A stretch of DNA of 64,000 nucleotides from Zantedeschia hybrid cultivar. Its lineage: Eukaryota; Streptophyta; Magnoliopsida; Alismatales; Araceae. The notes under the pieces were generated by a model, which made no database searches, was not told the DNA's origin, and worked only from the letters and a program-made list of their open reading frames with translations. The stretch's first letter is position 1, and every line of letters begins with the position of its first letter. Made by a program: the position numbers and the translations under genes. The DNA is taken from assembly GCA_030544215.1 (NCBI GenBank), contig JARZZO010000001.1:41943098-42007097 (forward strand), given 5' to 3'. Below are positions 9,517 to 22,154 of the stretch, piece by piece.

Positions 9517-9862
9517 TTTTGCCGCCCGCCCGGGAGTCCGCTTGCGGGGTAACATAGATTTGCGATTTATTTTGGGAAAGACCGCGGTCGTCAACGGACG
9601 AACCCCAATTTCTTGAAAGAATCCTTAAAATCTTAACAGATTGAAAAAGTAGCGATTTGATCACGCATTTTTCGGAAAAAGGCATGCACTTTTCAAACAA
9701 ACTCACTGGTTTTTATCATATGTATATATATATATATATATATGTAAAAAAATCGTACTTTATATATTGAAAAATTACATGCCTCGCATAATATTTTGAG
9801 GAAGTTTTCGGATTAGCGAACCGGCGCTTCCCCTTATAGGCCGGCGTGCACGTCTTACGTGC

Positions 9863-9982
9863 GGGTGCGATCATACCAGCACTAATGCACCGGATCCCAT
9901 CAGAACTCCGAAGTTAAGCGTGCTTGGGCGAGAGTAGTACTAGGATGGGTGACCTCCTGGGAAGTCCTCGTGTTGCACCCCT
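9863..9982 (+). rRNA. 5S rRNA: 5S rRNA, unit 22
   Basis: Consensus copy, -33 C; intact partner of the damaged unit 7. Type T, 466 bp. Confidence 0.97.
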
Positions 9983-10328
9983 TTTTGCCGCCCGCCCGGG
10001 AGTCCGCTTGCGGGGTAACATAGATTTGCGATTTATTTTGGGAAAGACCGCGGTCGTCAACGGACGAACCCCAATTTCTTGAAAGAATCCTTAAAATCTT
10101 AACAGATTGAAAAAGTAGCGATTTGATCACGCATTTTTCGGAAAAAGGCATGCACTTTTCAAACAAACTCACTGGTTTTTATCATATGTATATATATATA
10201 TATATATATGTAAAAAAATCGTACTTTATATATTGAAAAATTACATGCCTCGCATAATATTTTGAGGAAGTTTTCGGATTAGCGAACCGGCGCTTGCCCT
10301 TATAGGCCGGCGTGCACGTCTTACGTGC

Positions 10329-10448
10329 GGGTGTGATCATACAAGCACTAATGCACCGGATCCCATCAGAACTCCGAAGTTAAGCGTGCTTGGGCGAGAG
10401 TAGTACTAGGATGGGTGACCTCCTGGGAAGTCCTCGTGTTGCACCCCT
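10329..10448 (+). rRNA. 5S rRNA: 5S rRNA, unit 23, C6T and C15A
   Basis: Same two substitutions as gene 8, without its insertions. Spacer has eight A after the TA tract and TTTAGG for TTTCGG. Type T, 469 bp. Confidence 0.96.
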
Positions 10449-10797
10449 TTTTGCCGCCCGCCCGGGAGTCCGCTTGCGGGGTAACATAGATTTGCGATTT
10501 ATTTTGGGAAAGACCGCGGTCGTCAACGGACGAACCCCAATTTCTTGAAAGAATCCTTAAAATCTTAACAGATTGAAAAAGTAGCGATTTGATCACGCAT
10601 TTTTCGGAAAAAGGCATGCACTTTTCAAACAAACTCACTGGTTTTTATCATATGTATATATATATATATATATATATGTAAAAAAAATCGTACTTTATAT
10701 ATTGAAAAATTACATGCCTCGCATAATATTTTGAGGAAGTTTTAGGATTAGCGAACCGGCGCTTCCCCTTATAGGCCGGCGTGCACGTCTTACGTGC

Positions 10798-10917
10798 GGG
10801 TGCGATCATACCAGCACTAATGCACCGGATCCCATCAGAACTCCGAAGTTAAGCGTGCTTGGGCGAGAGTAGTACTAGGATGGGTGACCTCTTGGGAAGT
10901 CCTCGTGTTGCACCCCT
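10798..10917 (+). rRNA. 5S rRNA: 5S rRNA, unit 24, C95T
   Basis: C95T lies in box C (10892). -33 C; partner of unit 9. Type T, 466 bp. Confidence 0.95.
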
Positions 10918-11263
10918 TTTTGCCGCCCGCCCGGGAGTCCGCTTGCGGGGTAACATAGATTTGCGATTTATTTTGGGAAAGACCGCGGTCGTCAACGGAC
11001 GAACCCCAATTTCTTGAAAGAATCCTTAAAATCTTAACAGATTGAAAAAGTAGCGATTTGATCACGCATTTTTCGGAAAAAGGCATGCACTTTTCAAACA
11101 AACTCACTGGTTTTTATCATATGTATATATATATATATATATATGTAAAAAAATCGTACTTTATATATTGAAAAATTACATGCCTCGCATAATATTTTGA
11201 GGAAGTTTTCGGATTAGCGAACCGGCGCTTCCCCTTATAGGCCGGCGTGCACGTCTTACGTGC

Positions 11264-11383
11264 GGGTGCGATCATACCAGCACTAATGCACCGGATCCCA
11301 TCAGAACTCCGAAGTTAAGCGTGCTTGGGCGAGAGTAGTACTAGGATGGGTGACCTCCTGGGAAGTCCTCGTGTTGCACCCCT
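11264..11383 (+). rRNA. 5S rRNA: 5S rRNA, unit 25
   Basis: Consensus gene, -33 C; eight A after the TA tract. Partner of unit 10. Type T, 471 bp. Confidence 0.97.
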
Positions 11384-11734
11384 TTTTGCCGCCCGCCCGG
11401 GAGTCCGCTTGCGGGGTAACATAGATTTGCGATTTATTTTGGGAAAGACCGCGGTCGTCAACGGACGAACCCCAATTTCTTGAAAGAATCCTTAAAATCT
11501 TAACAGATTGAAAAAGTAGCGATTTGATCACGCATTTTTCGGAAAAAGGCATGCACTTTTCAAACAAACTCACTGGTTTTTATCATATGTATATATATAT
11601 ATATATATATATATGTAAAAAAAATCGTACTTTATATATTGAAAAATTACATGCCTCGCATAATATTTTGAGGAAGTTTTCGGATTAGCGAACCGGCGCT
11701 TCCCCTTATAGGCCGGCGTGCACGTCTTACGTGC

Positions 11735-11854
11735 GGGTGCGATCATACCAGCACTAATGCACCGGATCCCATCAGAACTCCGAAGTTAAGCGTGCTTGGG
11801 CGAGAGTAGTACTAGGATGGGTGACCTCCTGGGAAGTCCTCGTGTTGCACCCCT
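11735..11854 (+). rRNA. 5S rRNA: 5S rRNA, unit 26
   Basis: Consensus copy, -33 C; partner of unit 11. Type T, 470 bp. Confidence 0.97.
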
Positions 11855-12204
11855 TTTTGCCGCCCGCCCGGGAGTCCGCTTGCGGGGTAACATAGATTTG
11901 CGATTTATTTTGGGAAAGACCGCGGTCGTCAACGGACGAACCCCAATTTCTTGAAAGAATCCTTAAAATCTTAACAGATTGAAAAAGTAGCGATTTGATC
12001 ACGCATTTTTCGGAAAAAGGCATGCACTTTTCAAACAAACTCACTGGTTTTTATCATATGTATATATATATATATATATATATATGTAAAAAAATCGTAC
12101 TTTATATATTGAAAAATTACATGCCTCGCATAATATTTTGAGGAAGTTTTCGGATTAGCGAACCGGCGCTTCCCCTTATAGGCCGGCGTGCACGTCTTAC
12201 GTGC

Positions 12205-12324
12205 GGGTGCGATCATACCAGCACTAATGCACCGGATCCCATCAGAACTCCGAAGTTAAGCGTGCTTGGGCGAGAGTAGTACTAGGATGGGTGACCTCCT
12301 GGGAAGTCCTCGTGTTGCACCCCT
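12205..12324 (+). rRNA. 5S rRNA: 5S rRNA, unit 27
   Basis: Consensus copy, -33 C; intact partner of unit 12. Type T, 468 bp. Confidence 0.97.
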
Positions 12325-12672
12325 TTTTGCCGCCCGCCCGGGAGTCCGCTTGCGGGGTAACATAGATTTGCGATTTATTTTGGGAAAGACCGCGGTCGTC
12401 AACGGACGAACCCCAATTTCTTGAAAGAATCCTTAAAATCTTAACAGATTGAAAAAGTAGCGATTTGATCACGCATTTTTCGGAAAAAGGCATGCACTTT
12501 TCAAACAAACTCACTGGTTTTTATCATATGTATATATATATATATATATATATGTAAAAAAATCGTACTTTATATATTGAAAAATTACATGCCTCGCATA
12601 ATATTTTGAGGAAGTTTTCGGATTAGCGAACCGGCGCTTGCCCTTATAGGCCGGCGTGCACGTCTTACGTGC

Positions 12673-12792
12673 GGGTGCGATCATACCAGCACTAATGCAC
12701 CGGATCCCGTCAGAACTCCGAAGTTAAGCGTGCTTGGGCGAGAGTAGTACTAGGATGGGTGACCTCCTGGGAAGTCCTCGTGTTGCACCCCT
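12673..12792 (+). rRNA. 5S rRNA: 5S rRNA, unit 28, A37G
   Basis: A37G and spacer TTAAAAG, as in unit 13. Type T, 472 bp. Confidence 0.96.
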
Positions 12793-12993
12793 TTTTGCCG
12801 CCCGCCCGGGAGTCCGCTTGCGGGGTAACATAGATTTGCGATTTATTTTGGGAAAGACCGCGGTCGTCAACGGACGAACCCCAATTTCTTAAAAGAATCC
12901 TTAAAATCTTAACAGATTGAAAAAGTAGCGATTTGATCACGCATTTTTCGGAAAAAGGCATGCACTTTTCAAACAAACTCACTGGTTTTTATC

Positions 12994-13025
<32 letters not shown>

Positions 13026-13144
13026 GTAAAAAAATCGTACTTTATATATTGAAAAATTACATGCCTCGCATAATATTTTGAGGAAGTTTTCGGATTAGCG
13101 AACCGGCGCTTCCCCTTATAGGCCGGCGTGCACGTCTTACGTGC

Positions 13145-13264
13145 GGGTGCGATCATACCAGCACTAATGCACCGGATCCCATCAGAACTCCGAAGTTAAG
13201 CGTGCTTGGGCGAGAGTAGTACTAGGATGGGTGACCTCCTGGGAAGTCCTCGTGTTGCACCCCT
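13145..13264 (+). rRNA. 5S rRNA: 5S rRNA, unit 29
   Basis: Consensus copy, -33 C; partner of unit 14. Type T, 468 bp. Confidence 0.97.
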
Positions 13265-13612
13265 TTTTGCCGCCCGCCCGGGAGTCCGCTTGCGGGGTAA
13301 CATAGATTTGCGATTTATTTTGGGAAAGACCGCGGTCGTCAACGGACGAACCCCAATTTCTTGAAAGAATCCTTAAAATCTTAACAGATTGAAAAAGTAG
13401 CGATTTGATCACGCATTTTTCGGAAAAAGGCATGCACTTTTCAAACAAACTCACTGGTTTTTATCATATGTATATATATATATATATATATATGTAAAAA
13501 AATCGTACTTTATATATTGAAAAATTACATGCCTCGCATAATATTTTGAGGAAGTTTTCGGATTAGCGAACCGGCGCTTGCCCTTATAGGCCGGCGTGCA
13601 CGTCTTACGTGC

Positions 13613-13732
13613 GGGTGCGATCATACCAGCACTAATGCACCGGATCCCGTCAGAACTCCGAAGTTAAGCGTGCTTGGGCGAGAGTAGTACTAGGATGGGT
13701 GACCTCCTGGGAAGTCCTCGTGTTGCACCCCT
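13613..13732 (+). rRNA. 5S rRNA: 5S rRNA, unit 30, A37G
   Basis: A37G; partner of unit 15. Type T, 466 bp. Confidence 0.96.
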
Positions 13733-14078
13733 TTTTGCCGCCCGCCCGGGAGTCCGCTTGCGGGGTAACATAGATTTGCGATTTATTTTGGGAAAGACCG
13801 CGGTCGTCAACGGACGAACCCCAATTTCTTGAAAGAATCCTTAAAATCTTAACAGATTGAAAAAGTAGCGATTTGATCACGCATTTTTCGGAAAAAGGCA
13901 TGCACTTTTCAAACAAACTCACTGGTTTTTATCATATGTATATATATATATATATATATGTAAAAAAATCGTACTTTATATATTGAAAAATTACATGCCT
14001 CGCATAATATTTTGAGGAAGTTTTCGGATTAGCGAACCGGCGCTTCCCCTTATAGGCCGGCGTGCACGTCTTACGTGC

Positions 14079-14198
14079 GGGTGCGATCATACCAGCACTA
14101 ATGCACCGGATCCCATCAGAACTCCGAAGTTAAGCGTGCTTGGGCGAGAGTAGTACTAGGATGGGTGACCTCCTGGGAAGTCCTCGTGTTGCACCCCT
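14079..14198 (+). rRNA. 5S rRNA: 5S rRNA, unit 31
   Basis: Consensus copy, -33 C; partner of unit 16. Type T, 468 bp. Confidence 0.97.
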
Positions 14199-14546
14199 TT
14201 TTGCCGCCCGCCCGGGAGTCCGCTTGCGGGGTAACATAGATTTGCGATTTATTTTGGGAAAGACCGCGGTCGTCAACGGACGAACCCCAATTTCTTGAAA
14301 GAATCCTTAAAATCTTAACAGATTGAAAAAGTAGCGATTTGATCACGCATTTTTCGGAAAAAGGCATGCACTTTTCAAACAAACTCACTGGTTTTTATCA
14401 TATGTATATATATATATATATATATATGTAAAAAAATCGTACTTTATATATTGAAAAATTACATGCCTCGCATAATATTTTGAGGAAGTTTTCGGATTAG
14501 CGAACCGGCGCTTGCCCTTATAGGCCGGCGTGCACGTCTTACGTGC

Positions 14547-14666
14547 GGGTGCGATCATACCAGCACTAATGCACCGGATCCCATCAGAACTCCGAAGTTA
14601 AGCGTGCTTGGGCGAGAGTAGTACTAGGATGGGTGACCTCCTGGGAAGTCCTCGTGTTGCACCCCT
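14547..14666 (+). rRNA. 5S rRNA: 5S rRNA, unit 32
   Basis: Consensus gene; spacer GAGGGAG as in unit 17. Type T, 470 bp. Confidence 0.97.
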
Positions 14667-15016
14667 TTTTGCCGCCCGCCCGGGAGTCCGCTTGCGGGGT
14701 AACATAGATTTGCGATTTATTTTGGGAAAGACCGCGGTCGTCAACGGACGAACCCCAATTTCTTGAAAGAATCCTTAAAATCTTAACAGATTGAAAAAGT
14801 AGCGATTTGATCACGCATTTTTCGGAAAAAGGCATGCACTTTTCAAACAAACTCACTGGTTTTTATCATATGTATATATATATATATATATATATATGTA
14901 AAAAAATCGTACTTTATATATTGAAAAATTACATGCCTCGCATAATATTTTGAGGGAGTTTTCGGATTAGCGAACCGGCGCTTGCCCTTATAGGCCGGCG
15001 TGCACGTCTTACGTGC

Positions 15017-15136
15017 GGGTGCGATCATACCAGCACTAATGCACCGGATCCCATCAGAACTCCGAAGTTAAGCGTGCTTGGGCGAGAGTAGTACTAGGAT
15101 GGGTGACCTCCTGGGAAGTCCTCGTGTTGCACCCCT
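15017..15136 (+). rRNA. 5S rRNA: 5S rRNA, unit 33
   Basis: Consensus copy; partner of unit 18. Type T, 470 bp. Confidence 0.97.
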
Positions 15137-15486
15137 TTTTGCCGCCCGCCCGGGAGTCCGCTTGCGGGGTAACATAGATTTGCGATTTATTTTGGGAAAG
15201 ACCGCGGTCGTCAACGGACGAACCCCAATTTCTTGAAAGAATCCTTAAAATCTTAACAGATTGAAAAAGTAGCGATTTGATCACGCATTTTTCGGAAAAA
15301 GGCATGCACTTTTCAAACAAACTCACTGGTTTTTATCATATGTATATATATATATATATATATATATGTAAAAAAATCGTACTTTATATATTGAAAAATT
15401 ACATGCCTCGCATAATATTTTGAGGAAGTTTTCGGATTAGCGAACCGGCGCTTGCCCTTATAGGCCGGCGTGCACGTCTTACGTGC

Positions 15487-15606
15487 GGGTGCGATCATAC
15501 CAGCACTAATGCACCGGATCCCATCAGAACTCCGAAGTTAAGCGTGCTTGGGCGAGAGTAGTACTAGGATGGGTGACCTCCTCGGAAGTCCTCGTGTTGC
15601 ACCCCT
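15487..15606 (+). rRNA. 5S rRNA: 5S rRNA, unit 34, G97C
   Basis: G97C at the end of box C (15583); absent from partner unit 19, so it arose after the duplication or was lost there. Type T, 470 bp. Confidence 0.95.
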
Positions 15607-15956
15607 TTTTGCCGCCCGCCCGGGAGTCCGCTTGCGGGGTAACATAGATTTGCGATTTATTTTGGGAAAGACCGCGGTCGTCAACGGACGAACCCCAATT
15701 TCTTGAAAGAATCCTTAAAATCTTAACAGATTGAAAAAGTAGCGATTTGATCACGCATTTTTCGGAAAAAGGCATGCACTTTTCAAACAAACTCACTGGT
15801 TTTTATCATATGTATATATATATATATATATATATATGTAAAAAAATCGTACTTTATATATTGAAAAATTACATGCCTCGCATAATATTTTGAGGAAGTT
15901 TTCGGATTAGCGAACCGGCGCTTGCCCTTATAGGCCGGCGTGCACGTCTTACGTGC

Positions 15957-16076
15957 GGGTGCGATCATACCAGCACTAATGCACCGGATCCCATCAGAAC
16001 TCCGAAGTTAAGCGTGCTTGGGCGAGAGTAGTACTAGGATGGGTGACCTCCTGGGAAGTCCTCGTGTTGCACCCCT
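15957..16076 (+). rRNA. 5S rRNA: 5S rRNA, unit 35
   Basis: Consensus copy, end of the second 15-unit block. Type T, 468 bp. Confidence 0.97.
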
Positions 16077-16424
16077 TTTTGCCGCCCGCCCGGGAGTCCG
16101 CTTGCGGGGTAACATAGATTTGCGATTTATTTTGGGAAAGACCGCGGTCGTCAACGGACGAACCCCAATTTCTTGAAAGAATCCTTAAAATCTTAACAGA
16201 TTGAAAAAGTAGCGATTTGATCACGCATTTTTCGGAAAAAGGCATGCACTTTTCAAACAAACTCACTGGTTTTTATCATATGTATATATATATATATATA
16301 TATATGTAAAAAAATCGTACTTTATATATTGAAAAATTACATGCCTCGCATAATATTTTGAGGAAGTTTTCGGATTAGCGAACCGGCGCTTGCCCTTATA
16401 GGCCGGCGTGCACGTCTTACGTGC

Positions 16425-16544
16425 GGGTGCGATCATACCAGCACTAATGCACCGGATCCCATCAGAACTCCGAAGTTAAGCGTGCTTGGGCGAGAGTAGT
16501 ACTAGGATGGGTGACCTCCTGGGAAGTCCTCGTGTTGCACCCCT
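16425..16544 (+). rRNA. 5S rRNA: 5S rRNA, unit 36
   Basis: Consensus copy. The spacer ends with the -33 C state like units 6 and 21, so a short third copy of the block may begin here. Type T, 466 bp. Confidence 0.97.
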
Positions 16545-16890
16545 TTTTGCCGCCCGCCCGGGAGTCCGCTTGCGGGGTAACATAGATTTGCGATTTATTT
16601 TGGGAAAGACCGCGGTCGTCAACGGACGAACCCCAATTTCTTGAAAGAATCCTTAAAATCTTAACAGATTGAAAAAGTAGCGATTTGATCACGCATTTTT
16701 CGGAAAAAGGCATGCACTTTTCAAACAAACTCACTGGTTTTTATCATATGTATATATATATATATATATATGTAAAAAAATCGTACTTTATATATTGAAA
16801 AATTACATGCCTCGCATAATATTTTGAGGAAGTTTTCGGATTAGCGAACCGGCGCTTCCCCTTATAGGCCGGCGTGCACGTCTTACGTGC

Positions 16891-17010
16891 GGGTGCGATC
16901 ATACCAGCACTAATGCACCGGATCCCATCAGAACTCCGAAGTTAAGCGTGCTTGGGCGAGAGTAGTACTAGGATGGGTGACCTCCTAGGAAGTCCTCGTG
17001 TTGCACCCCT
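16891..17010 (+). rRNA. 5S rRNA: 5S rRNA, unit 37, G97A
   Basis: G97A (16987), the same position as in gene 34 but a different base. -33 C, the last C in the window. Type T, 468 bp. Confidence 0.95.
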
Positions 17011-17358
17011 TTTTGCCGCCCGCCCGGGAGTCCGCTTGCGGGGTAACATAGATTTGCGATTTATTTTGGGAAAGACCGCGGTCGTCAACGGACGAACCCC
17101 AATTTCTTGAAAGAATCCTTAAAATCTTAACAGATTGAAAAAGTAGCGATTTGATCACGCATTTTTCGGAAAAAGGCATGCACTTTTCAAACAAACTCAC
17201 TGGTTTTTATCATATGTATATATATATATATATATATATGTAAAAAAATCGTACTTTATATATTGAAAAATTACATGCCTCGCATAATATTTTGAGGAAG
17301 TTTTCGGATTAGCGAACCGGCGCTTGCTCTTATAGGCCGGCGTGCACGTCTTACGTGC

Positions 17359-17478
17359 GGGTGCGATCATACCAGCACTAATGCACCGGATCCCATCAGA
17401 ACTCCGAAGTTAAGCGTGCTTGGGCGAGAGTAGTACTAGGATGGGTGACCTCCTGGGAAGTCCTCGTGTTGCACCCCT
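17359..17478 (+). rRNA. 5S rRNA: 5S rRNA, unit 38
   Basis: Consensus gene with C-31T upstream (TTGCTCTTATAG). Type T, 468 bp. Confidence 0.97.
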
Positions 17479-17826
17479 TTTTGCCGCCCGCCCGGGAGTC
17501 CGCTTGCGGGGTAACATAGATTTGCGATTTATTTTGGGAAAGACCGCGGTCGTCAACGGACGAACCCCAATTTCTTGAAAGAATCCTTAAAATCTTAACA
17601 GATTGAAAAAGTAGCGATTTGATCACGCATTTTTCGGAAAAAGGCATGCACTTTTCAAACAAACTCACTGGTTTTTATCATATGTATATATATATATATA
17701 TATATATGTAAAAAAATCGTACTTTATATATTGAAAAATTACATGCCTCGCATAATATTTTGAGGAAGTTTTCGGATTAGCGAACCGGCGCTTGCCCTTA
17801 TAGGCCGGCGTGCACGTCTTACGTGC

Positions 17827-17946
17827 GGGTGCGATCATACCAGCACTAATGCACCGGATCCCATCAGAACTCCGAAGTTAAGCGTGCTTGGGCGAGAGTA
17901 GTACTAGGATGGGTGACCTCCTGGGAAGTCCTCGTGTTGCACCCCT
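17827..17946 (+). rRNA. 5S rRNA: 5S rRNA, unit 39
   Basis: Consensus copy. Type T, 466 bp. Confidence 0.97.
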
Positions 17947-18292
17947 TTTTGCCGCCCGCCCGGGAGTCCGCTTGCGGGGTAACATAGATTTGCGATTTAT
18001 TTTGGGAAAGACCGCGGTCGTCAACGGACGAACCCCAATTTCTTGAAAGAATCCTTAAAATCTTAACAGATTGAAAAAGTAGCGATTTGATCACGCATTT
18101 TTCGGAAAAAGGCATGCACTTTTCAAACAAACTCACTGGTTTTTATCATATGTATATATATATATATATATATGTAAAAAAATCGTACTTTATATATTGA
18201 AAAATTACATGCCTCGCATAATATTTTGAGGAAGTTTTCGGATTAGCGAACCGGCGCTTGCCCTTATAGGCCGGCGTGCACGTCTTACGTGC

Positions 18293-18412
18293 GGGTGCGA
18301 TCATACCAGCACTAATGCACCGGATCCCATCAGAACTCCGAAGTTAAGCGTGCTTGGGCGAGAGTAGTACTAGGATGGGTGACCTCCTGGGAAGTCCTCG
18401 TGTTGCACCCCT
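18293..18412 (+). rRNA. 5S rRNA: 5S rRNA, unit 40
   Basis: Consensus gene; spacer CACTGATTTT for CACTGGTTTT. Type T, 468 bp. Confidence 0.97.
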
Positions 18413-18760
18413 TTTTGCCGCCCGCCCGGGAGTCCGCTTGCGGGGTAACATAGATTTGCGATTTATTTTGGGAAAGACCGCGGTCGTCAACGGACGAACC
18501 CCAATTTCTTGAAAGAATCCTTAAAATCTTAACAGATTGAAAAAGTAGCGATTTGATCACGCATTTTTCGGAAAAAGGCATGCACTTTTCAAACAAACTC
18601 ACTGATTTTTATCATATGTATATATATATATATATATATATGTAAAAAAATCGTACTTTATATATTGAAAAATTACATGCCTCGCATAATATTTTGAGGA
18701 AGTTTTCGGATTAGCGAACCGGCGCTTGCCCTTATAGGCCGGCGTGCACGTCTTACGTGC

Positions 18761-18880
18761 GGGTGCGATCATACCAGCACTAATGCACCGGATCCCATCA
18801 GAACTCCGAAGTTAAGCGTGCTTGGGCGAGAGTAGTACTAGGATGGGTGACCTCCTGGGAAGTCCTCGTGTTGCACCCCT
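18761..18880 (+). rRNA. 5S rRNA: 5S rRNA, unit 41
   Basis: Consensus copy. Type T, 468 bp. Confidence 0.97.
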
Positions 18881-19228
18881 TTTTGCCGCCCGCCCGGGAG
18901 TCCGCTTGCGGGGTAACATAGATTTGCGATTTATTTTGGGAAAGACCGCGGTCGTCAACGGACGAACCCCAATTTCTTGAAAGAATCCTTAAAATCTTAA
19001 CAGATTGAAAAAGTAGCGATTTGATCACGCATTTTTCGGAAAAAGGCATGCACTTTTCAAACAAACTCACTGGTTTTTATCATATGTATATATATATATA
19101 TATATATATGTAAAAAAATCGTACTTTATATATTGAAAAATTACATGCCTCGCATAATATTTTGAGGAAGTTTTCGGATTAGCGAACCGGCGCTTGCCCT
19201 TATAGGCCGGCGTGCACGTCTTACGTGC

Positions 19229-19348
19229 GGGTGCGATCATACCAGCACTAATGCACCGGATCCCATCAGAACTCCGAAGTTAAGCGTGCTTGGGCGAGAG
19301 TAGTACTAGGATGGGTGACCTCCTGGGAAGTCCTCGTGTTGCACCCCT
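19229..19348 (+). rRNA. 5S rRNA: 5S rRNA, unit 42
   Basis: Consensus copy. Type T, 466 bp. Confidence 0.97.
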
Positions 19349-19694
19349 TTTTGCCGCCCGCCCGGGAGTCCGCTTGCGGGGTAACATAGATTTGCGATTT
19401 ATTTTGGGAAAGACCGCGGTCGTCAACGGACGAACCCCAATTTCTTGAAAGAATCCTTAAAATCTTAACAGATTGAAAAAGTAGCGATTTGATCACGCAT
19501 TTTTCGGAAAAAGGCATGCACTTTTCAAACAAACTCACTGGTTTTTATCATATGTATATATATATATATATATATGTAAAAAAATCGTACTTTATATATT
19601 GAAAAATTACATGCCTCGCATAATATTTTGAGGAAGTTTTCGGATTAGCGAACCGGCGCTTGCCCTTATAGGCCGGCGTGCACGTCTTACGTGC

Positions 19695-19814
19695 GGGTGC
19701 GATCATACCAGCACTAATGCACCGGATCCCATCAGAACTCCGAAGTTAAGCGTGCTTGTGCGAGAGTAGTACTAGGATGGGTGACCTCCTGGGAAGTCCT
19801 CGTGTTGCACCCCT
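19695..19814 (+). rRNA. 5S rRNA: 5S rRNA, unit 43, G65T
   Basis: G65T (19759) lies just after box A, before the intermediate element. Type T, 468 bp. Confidence 0.95.
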
Positions 19815-20162
19815 TTTTGCCGCCCGCCCGGGAGTCCGCTTGCGGGGTAACATAGATTTGCGATTTATTTTGGGAAAGACCGCGGTCGTCAACGGACGAA
19901 CCCCAATTTCTTGAAAGAATCCTTAAAATCTTAACAGATTGAAAAAGTAGCGATTTGATCACGCATTTTTCGGAAAAAGGCATGCACTTTTCAAACAAAC
20001 TCACTGGTTTTTATCATATGTATATATATATATATATATATATGTAAAAAAATCGTACTTTATATATTGAAAAATTACATGCCTCGCATAATATTTTGAG
20101 GAAGTTTTCGGATTAGCGAACCGGCGCTTGCCCTTATAGGCCGGCGTGCACGTCTTACGTGC

Positions 20163-20282
20163 GGGTGCGATCATACCAGCACTAATGCACCGGATCCCAT
20201 CAGAACTCCGAAGTTAAGCGTGCTTGGGCGAGAGTAGTACTAGGATGGGTGACCTCCTGGGAAGTCCTCGTGTTGCACCTCT
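20163..20282 (+). rRNA. 5S rRNA: 5S rRNA, unit 44, C118T
   Basis: C118T (20280) turns the closing G1-C118 pair of helix I into G-U. Type T, 468 bp. Confidence 0.95.
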
Positions 20283-20630
20283 TTTTGCCGCCCGCCCGGG
20301 AGTCCGCTTGCGGGGTAACATAGATTTGCGATTTATTTTGGGAAAGACCGCGGTCGTCAACGGACGAACCCCAATTTCTTGAAAGAATCCTTAAAATCTT
20401 AACAGATTGAAAAAGTAGCGATTTGATCACGCATTTTTCGGAAAAAGGCATGCACTTTTCAAACAAACTCACTGGTTTTTATCATATGTATATATATATA
20501 TATATATATATGTAAAAAAATCGTACTTTATATATTGAAAAATTACATGCCTCGCATAATATTTTGAGGAAGTTTTCGGATTAGCGAACCGGCGCTTGCC
20601 CTTATAGGCCGGCGTGCACGTCTTACGTGC

Positions 20631-20750
20631 GGGTGCGATCATACCAGCACTAATGCACCGGATCCCATCAGAACTCCGAAGTTAAGCGTGCTTGGGCGAG
20701 AGTAGTACTAGGATGGGTGACCTCCTGGGAAGTCCTCGTGTTGCACCCCT
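20631..20750 (+). rRNA. 5S rRNA: 5S rRNA, unit 45
   Basis: Consensus gene; spacer TTTTGAGAAAG for TTTTGGGAAAG. Type T, 466 bp. Confidence 0.97.
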
Positions 20751-21096
20751 TTTTGCCGCCCGCCCGGGAGTCCGCTTGCGGGGTAACATAGATTTGCGAT
20801 TTATTTTGAGAAAGACCGCGGTCGTCAACGGACGAACCCCAATTTCTTGAAAGAATCCTTAAAATCTTAACAGATTGAAAAAGTAGCGATTTGATCACGC
20901 ATTTTTCGGAAAAAGGCATGCACTTTTCAAACAAACTCACTGGTTTTTATCATATGTATATATATATATATATATATGTAAAAAAATCGTACTTTATATA
21001 TTGAAAAATTACATGCCTCGCATAATATTTTGAGGAAGTTTTCGGATTAGCGAACCGGCGCTTGCCCTTATAGGCCGGCGTGCACGTCTTACGTGC

Positions 21097-21216
21097 GGGT
21101 GCGATCATACCAGCACTAATGCACCGGATCCCATCAGAACTCCGAAGTTAAGCGTGCTTGGGCGAGAGTAGTACTAGGATGGGTGACCTCCTGGGAAGTC
21201 CTCGTGTTGCACCCCT
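21097..21216 (+). rRNA. 5S rRNA: 5S rRNA, unit 46
   Basis: Consensus copy. Type T, 470 bp. Confidence 0.97.
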
Positions 21217-21566
21217 TTTTGCCGCCCGCCCGGGAGTCCGCTTGCGGGGTAACATAGATTTGCGATTTATTTTGGGAAAGACCGCGGTCGTCAACGGACG
21301 AACCCCAATTTCTTGAAAGAATCCTTAAAATCTTAACAGATTGAAAAAGTAGCGATTTGATCACGCATTTTTCGGAAAAAGGCATGCACTTTTCAAACAA
21401 ACTCACTGGTTTTTATCATATGTATATATATATATATATATATATATGTAAAAAAATCGTACTTTATATATTGAAAAATTACATGCCTCGCATAATATTT
21501 TGAGGAAGTTTTCGGATTAGCGAACCGGCGCTTGCCCTTATAGGCCGGCGTGCACGTCTTACGTGC

Positions 21567-21686
21567 GGGTGCGATCATACCAGCACTAATGCACCGGATC
21601 CCATCAGAACTCCGAAGTTAAGCGTGCTTGGGCGAGAGTAGTACTAGGATGGGTGACCTCCTGGGAAGTCCTCGTGTTGCACCCCT
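21567..21686 (+). rRNA. 5S rRNA: 5S rRNA, unit 47
   Basis: Consensus copy. Type T, 468 bp. Confidence 0.97.
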
Positions 21687-22034
21687 TTTTGCCGCCCGCC
21701 CGGGAGTCCGCTTGCGGGGTAACATAGATTTGCGATTTATTTTGGGAAAGACCGCGGTCGTCAACGGACGAACCCCAATTTCTTGAAAGAATCCTTAAAA
21801 TCTTAACAGATTGAAAAAGTAGCGATTTGATCACGCATTTTTCGGAAAAAGGCATGCACTTTTCAAACAAACTCACTGGTTTTTATCATATGTATATATA
21901 TATATATATATATATGTAAAAAAATCGTACTTTATATATTGAAAAATTACATGCCTCGCATAATATTTTGAGGAAGTTTTCGGATTAGCGAACCGGCGCT
22001 TGCCCTTATAGGCCGGCGTGCACGTCTTACGTGC

Positions 22035-22154
22035 GGGTGCGATCATACCAGCACTAATGCACCGGATCCCATCAGAACTCCGAAGTTAAGCGTGCTTGGG
22101 CGAGAGTAGTACTAGGATGGGTGACCTCCTGGGAAGTCCTCGTGTTGCACCCCT
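22035..22154 (+). rRNA. 5S rRNA: 5S rRNA, unit 48
   Basis: Consensus copy. Type T, 470 bp. Confidence 0.97.

Larger units (their letters stand above)
9397..16424 (+). repeat. Second copy of 15-unit block (units 21-35)
   Basis: The partners of the markers are gene 23 (C6T, C15A), genes 28 and 30 (A37G), spacer 28 (TTAAAAG) and spacer 32 (GAGGGAG), all offset by about 7030 bp. Private changes include C95T in gene 24, G97C in gene 34, and TTTAGGATT for TTTCGGATT in spacer 23. The two copies are directly adjacent. Confidence 0.85.
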
